This document shows positions 23,981 to 31,841 of a stretch of DNA of 33,010 bases, piece after piece. Below the pieces are notes generated by a model. The model searched no databases. It saw only the letters and a program-made list of their open reading frames with translations, and was not told the origin of the DNA. This DNA comes from Melioribacteraceae bacterium. GTDB taxonomy: Bacteria > Bacteroidota > Ignavibacteria > Ignavibacteriales > Melioribacteraceae. Each line of letters starts with the position of its first letter. Positions within the stretch are counted from its first letter, which is position 1. The translations under genes and the position numbers were made by a program. The stretch spans positions 1 to 33,010 of the forward strand of contig JALSTB010000163.1 of the NCBI GenBank assembly GCA_026983955.1, given 5' to 3'.

Positions 23981-25563
23981 AAAAGTTAATTCAAATATTT
24001 ATAATTTTAAGTATTGCGGGAGTTAGCCGTGCCCAGCAATCAGGAGAATCACAAAGTGTGGAATTGCCCGAATTTGTAATTACCGGCGTAAGAAAAATTT
24101 CGTTGCCCCCGGCGAGGAAAGCCAAACCCGATCTCGTTTTCTCAAATTTGGAAAATTATTCCGCCGGTGTTGAATATGATGAGAATTTGTTTGACCCGGG
24201 AATAACGGTCCCCCGGTTTCTTAATTTAACGGAACACAAACAATCTTCGTCCAACGGATTATTAAAAGGATCGGTAGGAAGCGTAACATTCCCTTCGGGT
24301 GAGTTTTTCTACAATAACAATTACGGCGGTGTTTTTGTAGATGCAAATATTTGGGGCAAAAGCGAGAGGGAATTTGTAAAAGATGCCGGTTATAATTCTG
24401 CCGGTGCTTCCCTCGGTTTGAATTATTTTATCGATCATAATACGGAAAACTTCGGTGGTTTGGCAATATCCTTTTCAACAAAATATTCAACCGATTCCTA
24501 CAATCTTTACGGTTCGGCTACAAATTTAACGCGGAAAACCAAAAACGGTTATTTCAATGTTGGTTTATCAAATAACTATTCGCCTGTAAGATACGGATTT
24601 TCATTTGCCGGCAAATATTTGGAATTTAACGAAAATAAATTATCCCAAACGATGACGTTAATCGGATCGTACATAAAATTTCCAGCCGGTAAATTAAACT
24701 TCTCAGTAAGCGGAAACGTGAAAATCCAAAAACTTGTTAATAATTTAAGCTCAAAGGATACATACAGTTATATTACTTTTGAGCCGGAAGTTAATTATAG
24801 AATTTCGCGCAATGCCGAAATTATAGGCGGAATATTTTTCTCACGGGATGATATCAATACTTTCTTTTCACCCAAAGTGCGGCTTAGAACCAAAATCTCC
24901 GGTAAACTTTCCGCTTTTGCCGAGTTTTCACCCGGAACGGAATTTTTGACCATATCCGATTTTATAAATATGAACAGGTACTACAGTCTGTCACAGACCG
25001 AAAATATTTTTCTTAAACGGAACAACAGCTTGAAATTTTCTCTCGAGTACGGATTTTTACAATATTTTGAAATTGACGGAACTTTTGAATACAACAGATT
25101 CGATAACCTGCCTTATTTCCAGAGAGATGTTAATCCGGGCAATTTTAATATTTATAATTTAAATGGAGTTGATGATTTTTCCGTCGCGGTAAATTCCTAT
25201 TTCGATTTTTTGGATTACGGCAAATTAACATTAAACTTAAAATATCAAATAATTGAAAAGAATGGAGCGCAAATTCCCTACTACCCGTTATTTAAAAGTA
25301 CGGCGGTCTATTGGTACGGTTTCGAAAACGGGATTGATGTAACGGCAAGAATGAATTATTCTTCAAAAATTTATGCTGATGTTGGAAATACTGTAACTGT
25401 CCCGGATTATTTGACAATCGGATTTTCACTCGGTTATGAATTGTTCGACAGCTTCAAATTAACTTTGGATGCCGATAATTTACTCAACAGAAAAAATTAT
25501 TTGTTTGAAAATTACCGCGCAAAAACTTTGGATATTGCTGCGGGTTTTGAATATAGATGGTAA
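23977..25563 (+). CDS. Outer-membrane beta-barrel protein, TonB-receptor-like without a plug
   Basis: A 528-residue predicted outer-membrane protein. The signal peptide ends SRAQ. A short segment (VELPEFVITGVRKI, about residues 27-40) resembles the start of a TonB-dependent receptor, but only about 50 residues separate it from the barrel, so the roughly 120-residue plug domain is missing. The rest is alternating polar/aromatic strands, with many segments ending in aromatic residues, and the C-terminus is FEYRW, typical of barrels. The DADNLLNRKNYLFE segment near the C-terminus also occurs in TonB receptors. It overlaps the giant TPR gene (ATGA) and precedes the HU-SPOR gene by 36 bases. Its cargo is unknown; linkage to ExbB/ExbD/TonB suggests energised function. 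Confidence 0.8.
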   Translation: MKKLIQIFIILSIAGVSRAQQSGESQSVELPEFVITGVRKISLPPARKAKPDLVFSNLENYSAGVEYDENLFDPGITVPRFLNLTEHKQSSSNGLLKGSVGSVTFPSGEFFYNNNYGGVFVDANIWGKSEREFVKDAGYNSAGASLGLNYFIDHNTENFGGLAISFSTKYSTDSYNLYGSATNLTRKTKNGYFNVGLSNNYSPVRYGFSFAGKYLEFNENKLSQTMTLIGSYIKFPAGKLNFSVSGNVKIQKLVNNLSSKDTYSYITFEPEVNYRISRNAEIIGGIFFSRDDINTFFSPKVRLRTKISGKLSAFAEFSPGTEFLTISDFINMNRYYSLSQTENIFLKRNNSLKFSLEYGFLQYFEIDGTFEYNRFDNLPYFQRDVNPGNFNIYNLNGVDDFSVAVNSYFDFLDYGKLTLNLKYQIIEKNGAQIPYYPLFKSTAVYWYGFENGIDVTARMNYSSKIYADVGNTVTVPDYLTIGFSLGYELFDSFKLTLDADNLLNRKNYLFENYRAKTLDIAAGFEYRW

Positions 25564-25587
25564 AGTTTTAATTTGGTTCATAATTTC

Positions 25588-25593
25588 AGAGGA
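25588..25593 (+). promoter_or_regulatory. Shine-Dalgarno sequence deciding the HU-SPOR start
   Basis: AGAGGA lies six bases before the ATG at 25600, which places the start there rather than at the in-frame TTG at 25573. Confidence 0.6.
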
Positions 25594-25599
25594 CTAAAA

Positions 25600-27195
25600 A
25601 TGAACAAACAAAATCTAATCCTGAAAATGGCTGAAAACCTTGGTGTTTCCCGTACACAAAAAGATTTGGCTTTTAAGATTTTTATCGACAAAGTTACAAG
25701 TTTGCTAAATTACGGTGAAGCAATCAAGATTCCCGAAATAGGTGTTTTTCAATTGAAAAAAGAACCTGCGGTTGCAGGTAAATCCGGCCAAGGTGCAAGC
25801 AGCAGAATAATTTTCTCACCAACTTACTCCGCATCCACGGATGAGAAATTATCACTGTTTTTAACTATAGACGTTGAAGAACACAGCCGCGTTAGCCGGG
25901 AATACACCGATAAAATTTTCAGTCTGGGCATCGGCAAACCTTTAATTCCCGTTAGCAATACTTCAAAAGGGAATGTGGCAACCGATGAACTTTACATCCA
26001 GAGATCGATTCAAGAAAGAATAAACGACTTGCTCGCCCGTTCGGAAAAGCTTGAAAGTTTCGATTTGTGGGATGATTATTTGAGTGAAAAAACCGTGAAA
26101 AACGCTCCCACATTTGAGCCGAATTTAAGTGATAAAATTACAGCCGGCTTACCGGATGAAGTTGAAAATTTTATTCAAAAAAAAAACTTTGAACCTGAAC
26201 AAAACGGGCAAGTAACCGGCGAAAACGAACAAGCGGAACCTGTAGTAGAAAGGGAAGAAGACGATATTATATTCGAGCCGGAAAATTTATCCACGGAAAC
26301 CGGAACGGACAATTCTGGCAAATTGGAAAATCCGGTTGAAAAATTGATTGATGATGAACCGGAAAATACAAACAATGAAATTGATGAACCAAATGAAGAA
26401 ACATCTTCCGGTGATATAAAATCGGAAGAAGAAAATTTACAAACGGATTCCGGTACCGGAGAAGCTACCGATGAAGATAATTCCAAGACAAATAACGATG
26501 CGGAGAAATTAAATGATGAAGAAACGGTTCAGCCGATATTTGATCCAACGGTACGTTGGACGCATGAACAAAAGCGCGACAACTCATTCTGGTATATTCT
26601 TGGTGTTTTCATTTTAGTTACGTTAGCCGGAATCTACTATTTCATTCTTGAACCTTCCGGAAGCACAAACGTATCAATTCCGGGTGATATTTCCGGTAAT
26701 GGAGAAAGACAATCGCCCGTAATATCACAAGAAGAAAAGAATACAGCAGAGCATTCAACAGCCAATATTCCGGAGCAGGCTAACACTCAAAAGGTAACAA
26801 AGGAATCCGTTACCGGTGAATCACCCCAAGGAGCGGAAACAAATCCGCAAAAGAATGAAGCCGGTAATGTTAATAAAAAACCGGTTGCAAATCAGTTATC
26901 AGTAGCAACCGGACAAAAAAATCTTGCAGGAAACGGGAACAATTCCGCTTTTGGCAAGGAAAAAGAGGTAGAAGATTTAATTTTTTACAACGGTAAATTT
27001 TATTCCGTACAAATTTCCTCTTGGAAAAACAAAAGCTCTGCATTGAAAGCAGCGGAAAAAATCAAAAGAAGAGGTTACCAAACGGAAGTTGTATCAGCAG
27101 ATTTGGGTTCAAGGGGAACGTGGCACAGGGTAAGAATTGCAAAAGTCAAAAACATTAAAGAAGCAAGAAGAATTAAAAATTTATTCGTAAGATAG
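25600..27195 (+). CDS. Inner-membrane protein with cytoplasmic HU domain and periplasmic SPOR domain
   Basis: A 531-residue single-pass protein. Residues 1-90 form an HU/IHF-type fold, with LILKMAENLGVSRTQKDLAF and AIKIPEIGVFQLKK corresponding to the HU beta-arm start. Residues about 160-320 are a low-complexity acidic linker rich in E, D, N and T. One membrane helix lies at about 330-350 (SFWYILGVFILVTLAGIYYF). A second linker leads to a SPOR domain in the last 75 residues (FYSVQISSWKNKSSALKAAEKI and WHRVRIAKVKN), which binds denuded septal peptidoglycan. HU is expected in the cytoplasm and SPOR in the periplasm, so it could tie DNA to the division site. Such HU-SPOR fusions are known in Bacteroidota; their function is not established. 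Confidence 0.87.
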   Translation: MNKQNLILKMAENLGVSRTQKDLAFKIFIDKVTSLLNYGEAIKIPEIGVFQLKKEPAVAGKSGQGASSRIIFSPTYSASTDEKLSLFLTIDVEEHSRVSREYTDKIFSLGIGKPLIPVSNTSKGNVATDELYIQRSIQERINDLLARSEKLESFDLWDDYLSEKTVKNAPTFEPNLSDKITAGLPDEVENFIQKKNFEPEQNGQVTGENEQAEPVVEREEDDIIFEPENLSTETGTDNSGKLENPVEKLIDDEPENTNNEIDEPNEETSSGDIKSEEENLQTDSGTGEATDEDNSKTNNDAEKLNDEETVQPIFDPTVRWTHEQKRDNSFWYILGVFILVTLAGIYYFILEPSGSTNVSIPGDISGNGERQSPVISQEEKNTAEHSTANIPEQANTQKVTKESVTGESPQGAETNPQKNEAGNVNKKPVANQLSVATGQKNLAGNGNNSAFGKEKEVEDLIFYNGKFYSVQISSWKNKSSALKAAEKIKRRGYQTEVVSADLGSRGTWHRVRIAKVKNIKEARRIKNLFVR

Positions 27196-27211
27196 CAAAG
27201 GAAGGTAATTT

Positions 27212-27871
27212 ATGAGCATACTGGAAATTTTCATGAAAGGCGGCTGGATAATGCTGCTTATTCTTATCGCTTCGATTATTGCCGTGGCAATAATTATAGA
27301 CAGATACAGGGTAATCAGAAAATCGAAAATGAACGTACCGGCATTCCTTGTAAAAATCAGAGGAATGGTAAAGCGGAAAGACATTTCGGGTGCAATCAGT
27401 TATTGTATTGAAGAAAATTCCGCTGCGGCAAACATTGTTAAACAAGGATTAAAGAAATATCATCTCGGAAGGGAAAGAGTTAAAGAAGCAATTGAAAATG
27501 CAGGCAAACAGGAAATAAGCAAGTTGGAGAAAGGGCTTTCCGTTTTGGCTACAATTTCCGGGGTTGCGCCGTTACTCGGTTTTCTCGGTACGGTAACGGG
27601 AATGATTGCAGCATTTATGAAAATAGAAGATTTGCAAGGAGCCGCAAATCCGAATGACTTGGCCGGTGGAATTTGGGAAGCGTTGCTCACAACTGCTTTC
27701 GGACTTGCAGTGGGAATTTTGGCATATACTTTCTACAACTTTTTGGTTTCATCAATTAAAAAATTGGTATTGCAAATGGAAGTGGTGTCAAACGATGTGG
27801 TGGATATTTTGGACGAAGTTACTTCGGGGCACGAACGCACCGAAGAAGATGATATCGAAATAGAATTATAG
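27212..27871 (+). CDS. exbB: ExbB/TolQ/MotA-family proton-channel subunit
   Basis: A 219-residue inner-membrane protein with three helices. The first covers about residues 10-31; the others (VLATISGVAPLLGFLGTVTGM about 110-131, and a helix near 155-180 beginning LLTTAFGLAVGIL) carry the family's conserved GLLGTV/GIAEAL-type motifs. It forms the proton channel that drives TonB or TolA with ExbD/TolR. GGAAGG precedes the ATG. The gap to ExbD is eight bases. ExbB and TolQ cannot be separated with certainty; the TonB gene downstream favours ExbB. Confidence 0.92.
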   Translation: MSILEIFMKGGWIMLLILIASIIAVAIIIDRYRVIRKSKMNVPAFLVKIRGMVKRKDISGAISYCIEENSAAANIVKQGLKKYHLGRERVKEAIENAGKQEISKLEKGLSVLATISGVAPLLGFLGTVTGMIAAFMKIEDLQGAANPNDLAGGIWEALLTTAFGLAVGILAYTFYNFLVSSIKKLVLQMEVVSNDVVDILDEVTSGHERTEEDDIEIEL

Positions 27872-27879
27872 GTGGAAAT

Positions 27880-28284
27880 ATGAAATTTGAAATGTCTCAA
27901 AAACCCCTTACTATTTTCAGTTTTTCTTCGTTAACGGATATTGTTTTGCTGTTGCTTATCTTTTTCCTGCTCACTTCGCAATTTGTGGTTCAAACGGGAG
28001 TTAAAGTGAAACTACCTGCGGCAAAAAACATGGAACAATCGGTTCCTACAAAGTTGGTTGTTTCGATTACGGAAGAGGGAAAGGTTTTTCTCGGTTCGAA
28101 AGCGGTTGATGTGGCTGCACTTCCGGCAGAACTCGATGGTTTAAAACAACAAAACGATGAAAACAATTTAATTATCAGAGCCGATAAATCCGTGCAAATT
28201 GATTTGGTAATTAAAGTAATTGATGCTGCACGGAGTGTTGGAATAGATAAATTTACAATTGAAACGGAAAAAGAAACTTTTTAA
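27880..28284 (+). CDS. exbD: ExbD/TolR-family protein
   Basis: A 134-residue inner-membrane protein with a short cytoplasmic N-terminus, one helix (about 19-38, TDIVLLLLIFFLLTSQFVV) and a periplasmic domain. The conserved proton-carrying aspartate is D20 at the start of the helix. The periplasmic part has the typical LIIRADKSVQIDLVIKVID strand-helix. GGTGG lies before the ATG, and an in-frame ATG at 27892 is an alternative start. It partners with the upstream ExbB-like channel. Confidence 0.92.
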   Translation: MKFEMSQKPLTIFSFSSLTDIVLLLLIFFLLTSQFVVQTGVKVKLPAAKNMEQSVPTKLVVSITEEGKVFLGSKAVDVAALPAELDGLKQQNDENNLIIRADKSVQIDLVIKVIDAARSVGIDKFTIETEKETF

Positions 28285-28286
28285 TC

Positions 28287-28979
28287 ATGGATAGAAAAGA
28301 TTCAATAAAATCTTATCTGTATTCAATCGGATTGCATTTGCTGTTGGCGTTTGTGTTTTTGTTTTTAAGTTTTACACCCGATGTGAAAGAGGATGAATAC
28401 GTTACAATCGGTTTCGGAACAATAGGCAAACTAAGTTCGCCGGGACCTTTGGGAAGTGCGAAGAAAAGTGAGACCAAAATTACGAAACCGGAAAAACAAA
28501 AAAAGAAAAAGAAAACCGAAATCAAAAAAGTTAATGTTCCTAAAACAAAAAACACCGATGTAAAAAACAAAGTTGTTGTTGCCGCAAAAGAGAAAAAGAA
28601 AACGGAAAACGAATCGAAGAAAAACAATTCTTTGGTTAAAGACGAAACCAAAAAAGCCAAAGGGAAAGAGATAAGCGGCGAAGGTGAAGGCAACTTCGGA
28701 TTCGAAATCGATTTTGGTGGAAAAGGGAAACGGAAAATTTACAGCTATAAACTTCCCGAATATCCGCCGGGTGTTTCGAAGGAGATTGATGTTAAATTGA
28801 AATTCAGTATTTTACCGGACGGAACCGTGGGACGAATTATTCCGCTTATTAAAGCCGATACCCGTTTGGAGATGGCGGCTATTAATTCTTTACGAAAATG
28901 GAGGTTCGAACCCCTTCCCGAAAATCAAAATCAAGCCGTTCAAACCGCCGTTATTGTGTTTCCTTTCCGCTTGAGGTGA
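28287..28979 (+). CDS. tonB: TonB energy-transducer protein
   Basis: A 230-residue periplasm-spanning protein. The N-terminal anchor (about 9-30) includes S13 and H17, matching the SHLS-type motif through which TonB and TolA contact ExbB. A long lysine/glutamate-rich linker (about 60-135) replaces the usual proline-rich one. The C-terminal domain (about 150-230) has the TonB signature: LPEYPPGVSKEIDVKLKFSI, GTVGRIIPL and AAINSLRKWRFEPL. It lies two bases after ExbD and is the last gene of the operon. Its 3' end overlaps a convergent gene by 29 bases. A TolA-like role is possible. Confidence 0.88.
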   Translation: MDRKDSIKSYLYSIGLHLLLAFVFLFLSFTPDVKEDEYVTIGFGTIGKLSSPGPLGSAKKSETKITKPEKQKKKKKTEIKKVNVPKTKNTDVKNKVVVAAKEKKKTENESKKNNSLVKDETKKAKGKEISGEGEGNFGFEIDFGGKGKRKIYSYKLPEYPPGVSKEIDVKLKFSILPDGTVGRIIPLIKADTRLEMAAINSLRKWRFEPLPENQNQAVQTAVIVFPFRLR

Positions 28980-29250
28980 AAATATCGGAATAATAAAATT
29001 TATAGAAAAAGAATTCACCCGCAGTTAAAAGCATTAATGAAAGCGTATCCAAATTCAATTCTTTGCCGAACCCTTCCGGCGGGAAAACCGCTTTGCTGAT
29101 CATTGTTGAAATTGACCAACCGACGGCGAACAAAATTATAATTAGAATTGCATTCGATAACGCCGAGGTAGGAGATTCCGTTTTCCATTTTTTATATACG
29201 ATAAAAAACAGAAAAATAAAGTGAATTAGAAAAATAAAAGCAGCGAGCAT
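28951..29250 (-). CDS. Small membrane protein of unknown function
   Basis: A 99-residue protein with about three hydrophobic helices (LAAFIFLIHFIFLFFIVY, AILIIILFAVGWSISTMIS and LSLMLLTAGEFFFYKFYY). No family is recognised. Its ATG overlaps the stop of the upstream gene (TAATG), which supports a real, translationally coupled last member of a four-gene operon. Its 3' end overlaps the tonB gene by 29 bases on the opposite strand. Confidence 0.65.
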   Translation of the reverse strand: MLAAFIFLIHFIFLFFIVYKKWKTESPTSALSNAILIIILFAVGWSISTMISKAVFPPEGFGKELNLDTLSLMLLTAGEFFFYKFYYSDIFTSSGKETQ

Positions 29251-29756
29251 TACGAATTTTGTTGAATCTTTGAATTTATAAATTTTAAGCCTATTAATGC
29301 ACCAATCGTTCCGAAAATAGGATTTATTATCAAATTGTTTACCACAACGGAGAAGGAGTATAACAGCGAAAATCCGGTTGTTTTAATTGAATTGACAACG
29401 TTTTCGGTTAATTGTATTACCTGTGTTTTCACCGTTTCTTCCACGGGAAATTTATCGATGAATTCATATAAATCGTTTACAACATACACAAGGTCATTCG
29501 ATTTTGTGATGAACGTGATTAAAATCTCGAAAAAACTTCCGAACAGTGCGGCAAACACGCCGGTCATTAATCCGGTTACAACAGCTTTTTGTGTGCTGAT
29601 TGGTGAAATGATTTTGTTCGATTTTTGATATAGTACTAATGCAAAAATTCCGGCCAACGGCATTATAATCAAACAAGAAAAACTTTTAACCACGGGTACA
29701 ACTTGCAACACACCGGCACCGAAACCGGCAACAAGAGCGGGAAGATGTTTTTTCAA
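29250..29756 (-). CDS. Integral membrane protein of unknown function
   Basis: A 168-residue protein with about four helices: an N-terminal pair (LPALVAGFGAGVLQVVPVV and LIIMPLAGIFALVLY), a middle helix (VVTGLMTGVFAALFGSFFEILI) and a C-terminal region (NLIINPIFGTIGALIGLKF). A polar, partly amphipathic stretch lies between the last two. No domain is recognised with confidence. It overlaps the DUF2085 gene by four bases and the next small membrane gene by one (TAATG). Confidence 0.7.
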   Translation of the reverse strand: MKKHLPALVAGFGAGVLQVVPVVKSFSCLIIMPLAGIFALVLYQKSNKIISPISTQKAVVTGLMTGVFAALFGSFFEILITFITKSNDLVYVVNDLYEFIDKFPVEETVKTQVIQLTENVVNSIKTTGFSLLYSFSVVVNNLIINPIFGTIGALIGLKFINSKIQQNS

Positions 29757-30211
29757 TTTTTATCCTTTTTGTTTTTTTCTTCCAATAAATCCATAATTCC
29801 TTCGTGAATATATAAAAATCCGGCTGAACCTAAAAGTAAGCCTGTTACTAGTGCAACGGTTTTGGAGTAAGAGTAAATTCCCAAAGAATATAAAAGCACA
29901 TCACCGGCAAGCGGTACTGATGCAAAAATTAATAGTTTAATATTTAATTTATTCTGCAATTTCAAAAATAGCAATCCGGCAGATGACAACAATGCGCCCA
30001 AATAAATTCCCGTGCACCTTGCGCATACCAAAGTTTTATGTCCGTTTATCGAAATTAGTTTAGCGGGTTGTTGGTGGCAAACGGTTGAATACGTCTTTTC
30101 CAAAAACGGAAGCAAGTAAAACAAACCGTTGATTTCCGGAATAAAAAAACGGATAAAGATTCCGCCGACCCACAAAAGAACCAAAAAGAATAGTACAAGT
30201 TTTATTTTCAT
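29753..30211 (-). CDS. DUF2085-family membrane protein
   Basis: A 152-residue membrane protein with about four helices. It has the DUF2085 signatures: VCHQQP (C45, H46) and, after a short loop, CARCTGIYLG (C63, C66), which together look like a metal-binding or redox-active site at the membrane surface. The function of this family is unknown. It shares four bases with both neighbours (NHL gene upstream, unknown membrane gene downstream), so all are probably co-translated. Confidence 0.85.
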   Translation of the reverse strand: MKIKLVLFFLVLLWVGGIFIRFFIPEINGLFYLLPFLEKTYSTVCHQQPAKLISINGHKTLVCARCTGIYLGALLSSAGLLFLKLQNKLNIKLLIFASVPLAGDVLLYSLGIYSYSKTVALVTGLLLGSAGFLYIHEGIMDLLEEKNKKDKN

Positions 30212-31074
30212 TTCCCGGCTTGATTTTCGTACGATGTGTAAACGATAATTTCCGTTTCCGTGAGAACATAAATTTTATTGTTCCGTGGTACAGCCTCAAC
30301 AATGTTAGCATTATCGGATAAACCTAATTGTTCCTTCGAAATATGCAAGGAACTATTTTCGCGCAAATTGAAAACCGTAATTTGCGATTCGTTATTAACG
30401 GAGAGAGAATTGCCGGACATGCCGATGTTTGTTGCATTAAAGCCGATTTTAATTTTAAACAAACCGTTTCCGTAATAATCGTAAACCAAAATTAAGCCGT
30501 CGTCCAATACATAAATTTTGCCGTCTGCCGAAATTGCCAATTTTTCCGGTTGGGTTACTGAAAAATCTCCGGCATCTATTCCTCCTATTTCCTGAAGAAA
30601 ATTTCCGTTCAAATCGTACTTCAATATTCTGGCGTTATCCGAATCCAAAATGAAAAGATCACCTTGGCCGGAAACCACACAACTTACAGGGTAAGCAAAA
30701 CCCAAATCACTTTCTTCGTTCGGTTGATTTTTGAACCCGGACAGAAAATTCAAATCTTTATCGAAAATTTGGATACGGTTATTGTTTTTGTCGGCTACGT
30801 AAACGTTGAGGGTGTTTGCATAGATGTCGGCCGGTTCGTCGAACTGGGCATCTTCCCAGCCGTATCCACCGATGAATTTAAACAGAGTTCCGAGAGTATC
30901 GAATTTGAAAATTTCATTCGAATATGAATCCGCCACGTAAACGTAACCGTTATCGGTAATCGAAAATGCCGATGCATTTTCAAACTTGCCAAAACTGACT
31001 GTTTTTGTAAACGGAAATTGAGCGTTTAACCGTAAACCGGAAAGCATAACTAAAATAATTAACAGATTCTTCAT
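30208..31074 (-). CDS. Secreted NHL-repeat beta-propeller protein
   Basis: A 288-residue exported protein, with a signal peptide ending RLNAQ. The mature part shows several NHL-type blades: GYVYVADSYSNEIFKFD, NVYVADKNNNRIQIFDK and DLFILDSDNARILKYDLNG, followed by two to three more diverged ones (GKIYVLDDGLILVYD), consistent with a six-bladed propeller. NHL propellers bind proteins, sugars or RNA; the ligand is unknown. It is the first gene of the minus-strand operon and is divergent from nth with about 115 bases between start codons. There is no T9SS sorting domain, so it probably remains periplasmic. Confidence 0.83.
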   Translation of the reverse strand: MKNLLIILVMLSGLRLNAQFPFTKTVSFGKFENASAFSITDNGYVYVADSYSNEIFKFDTLGTLFKFIGGYGWEDAQFDEPADIYANTLNVYVADKNNNRIQIFDKDLNFLSGFKNQPNEESDLGFAYPVSCVVSGQGDLFILDSDNARILKYDLNGNFLQEIGGIDAGDFSVTQPEKLAISADGKIYVLDDGLILVYDYYGNGLFKIKIGFNATNIGMSGNSLSVNNESQITVFNLRENSSLHISKEQLGLSDNANIVEAVPRNNKIYVLTETEIIVYTSYENQAGK

Positions 31075-31135
31075 AACCTAAATTTATTGATTAAGTTTTA
31101 GATTGGAAAGGGAAATCACTGTAATATTTATAAAA

Positions 31136-31166
31136 TTGAAATAACAAAAATTATAAGTTAAGTTTG
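31136..31166 (+). promoter_or_regulatory. Bacteroidota-type promoter of nth
   Basis: TTG at 31136-31138 and TAAGTTTG at 31159-31166 are separated by exactly 20 bases, an excellent fit to the -33/-7 consensus with the -7 box matching at all fixed positions. Transcription would begin some 15-20 bases before the ATG at 31191. Confidence 0.7.
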
Positions 31167-31190
31167 CATTAACGTTTGGGAAGATATGGA

Positions 31191-31823
31191 ATGAATGAAA
31201 AAGACAGGGCAAAAAAAATATTTACACTTCTTAAAAAAGAATATCCGGATGTAAAACCGGCTTTGAATTTTAATTCGCCTTTCGAACTACTTGTTGCAAC
31301 AATTCTCAGTGCACAATGTACTGATGAACGTGTAAACATAGTAACGAAGGATTTATTTAAAAAGTATAAGACACCGAAGGATTACGTAAATGCAAAACAG
31401 GAAGAATTGGAAAAAGACATTTACTCAACCGGTTTTTACCGTCAGAAGGCGAAGAGCATAAAAAAATGTTGCCAGGCATTAATTGAAAAGCATAACGGTA
31501 AAGTGCCGGCTGATTTCGATGCATTAACGAAACTTCCCGGTGTAGGCAGGAAAACAGCTTCCGTTGTAGCCGGAAATGCATTTGGAATTCCGGCCATAGC
31601 CGTCGATACTCATGTAATCCGGCTTTCCAACTTGCTTGGCTTTGTGAAAACAAAAGATCCCGTAAAAATAGAAAAGAAATTAAAGGAATTATTGCCGGAA
31701 AAAGATTGGGTAAAAGCTTCACATTTGCTTGCAAGCCACGGAAGAAAAATTTGCATTGCACGCAGACCTAAATGTGCGGAGTGCATCATTGCCAATTACT
31801 GCCCGGCTTTTCTTAAACAATAA
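31191..31823 (+). CDS. nth: Endonuclease III, base-excision repair DNA glycosylase/AP lyase
   Basis: Removes oxidised pyrimidines and cleaves the abasic site. The 210-residue protein has the helix-hairpin-helix LPGVGRKTA (115-123), catalytic K121 and D139, and a 4Fe-4S cluster ligated by C188, C195, C198 and C204 (C-x6-C-x2-C-x5-C). All these residues lie one position later than in E. coli Nth, as recalled. The ATG at 31191 gives this fit; an in-frame TTG at 31176 would overlap the predicted transcription start and is rejected. The HD-domain gene follows after 18 bases. Confidence 0.96.
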   Translation: MNEKDRAKKIFTLLKKEYPDVKPALNFNSPFELLVATILSAQCTDERVNIVTKDLFKKYKTPKDYVNAKQEELEKDIYSTGFYRQKAKSIKKCCQALIEKHNGKVPADFDALTKLPGVGRKTASVVAGNAFGIPAIAVDTHVIRLSNLLGFVKTKDPVKIEKKLKELLPEKDWVKASHLLASHGRKICIARRPKCAECIIANYCPAFLKQ

Positions 31824-31841
31824 AATTTTTAAGGAGTAAAA

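Noticed and set aside
26175-26486. 103-residue minus-strand open frame, serine/valine-rich
   Set aside because: It is the antisense shadow of the low-complexity acidic linker of the HU-SPOR gene and has no start context.
28313-28693. 126-residue minus-strand open frame, phenylalanine-rich
   Set aside because: It mirrors the lysine-rich linker of tonB, where AAA/AAG codons read as TTT/CTT on the other strand.
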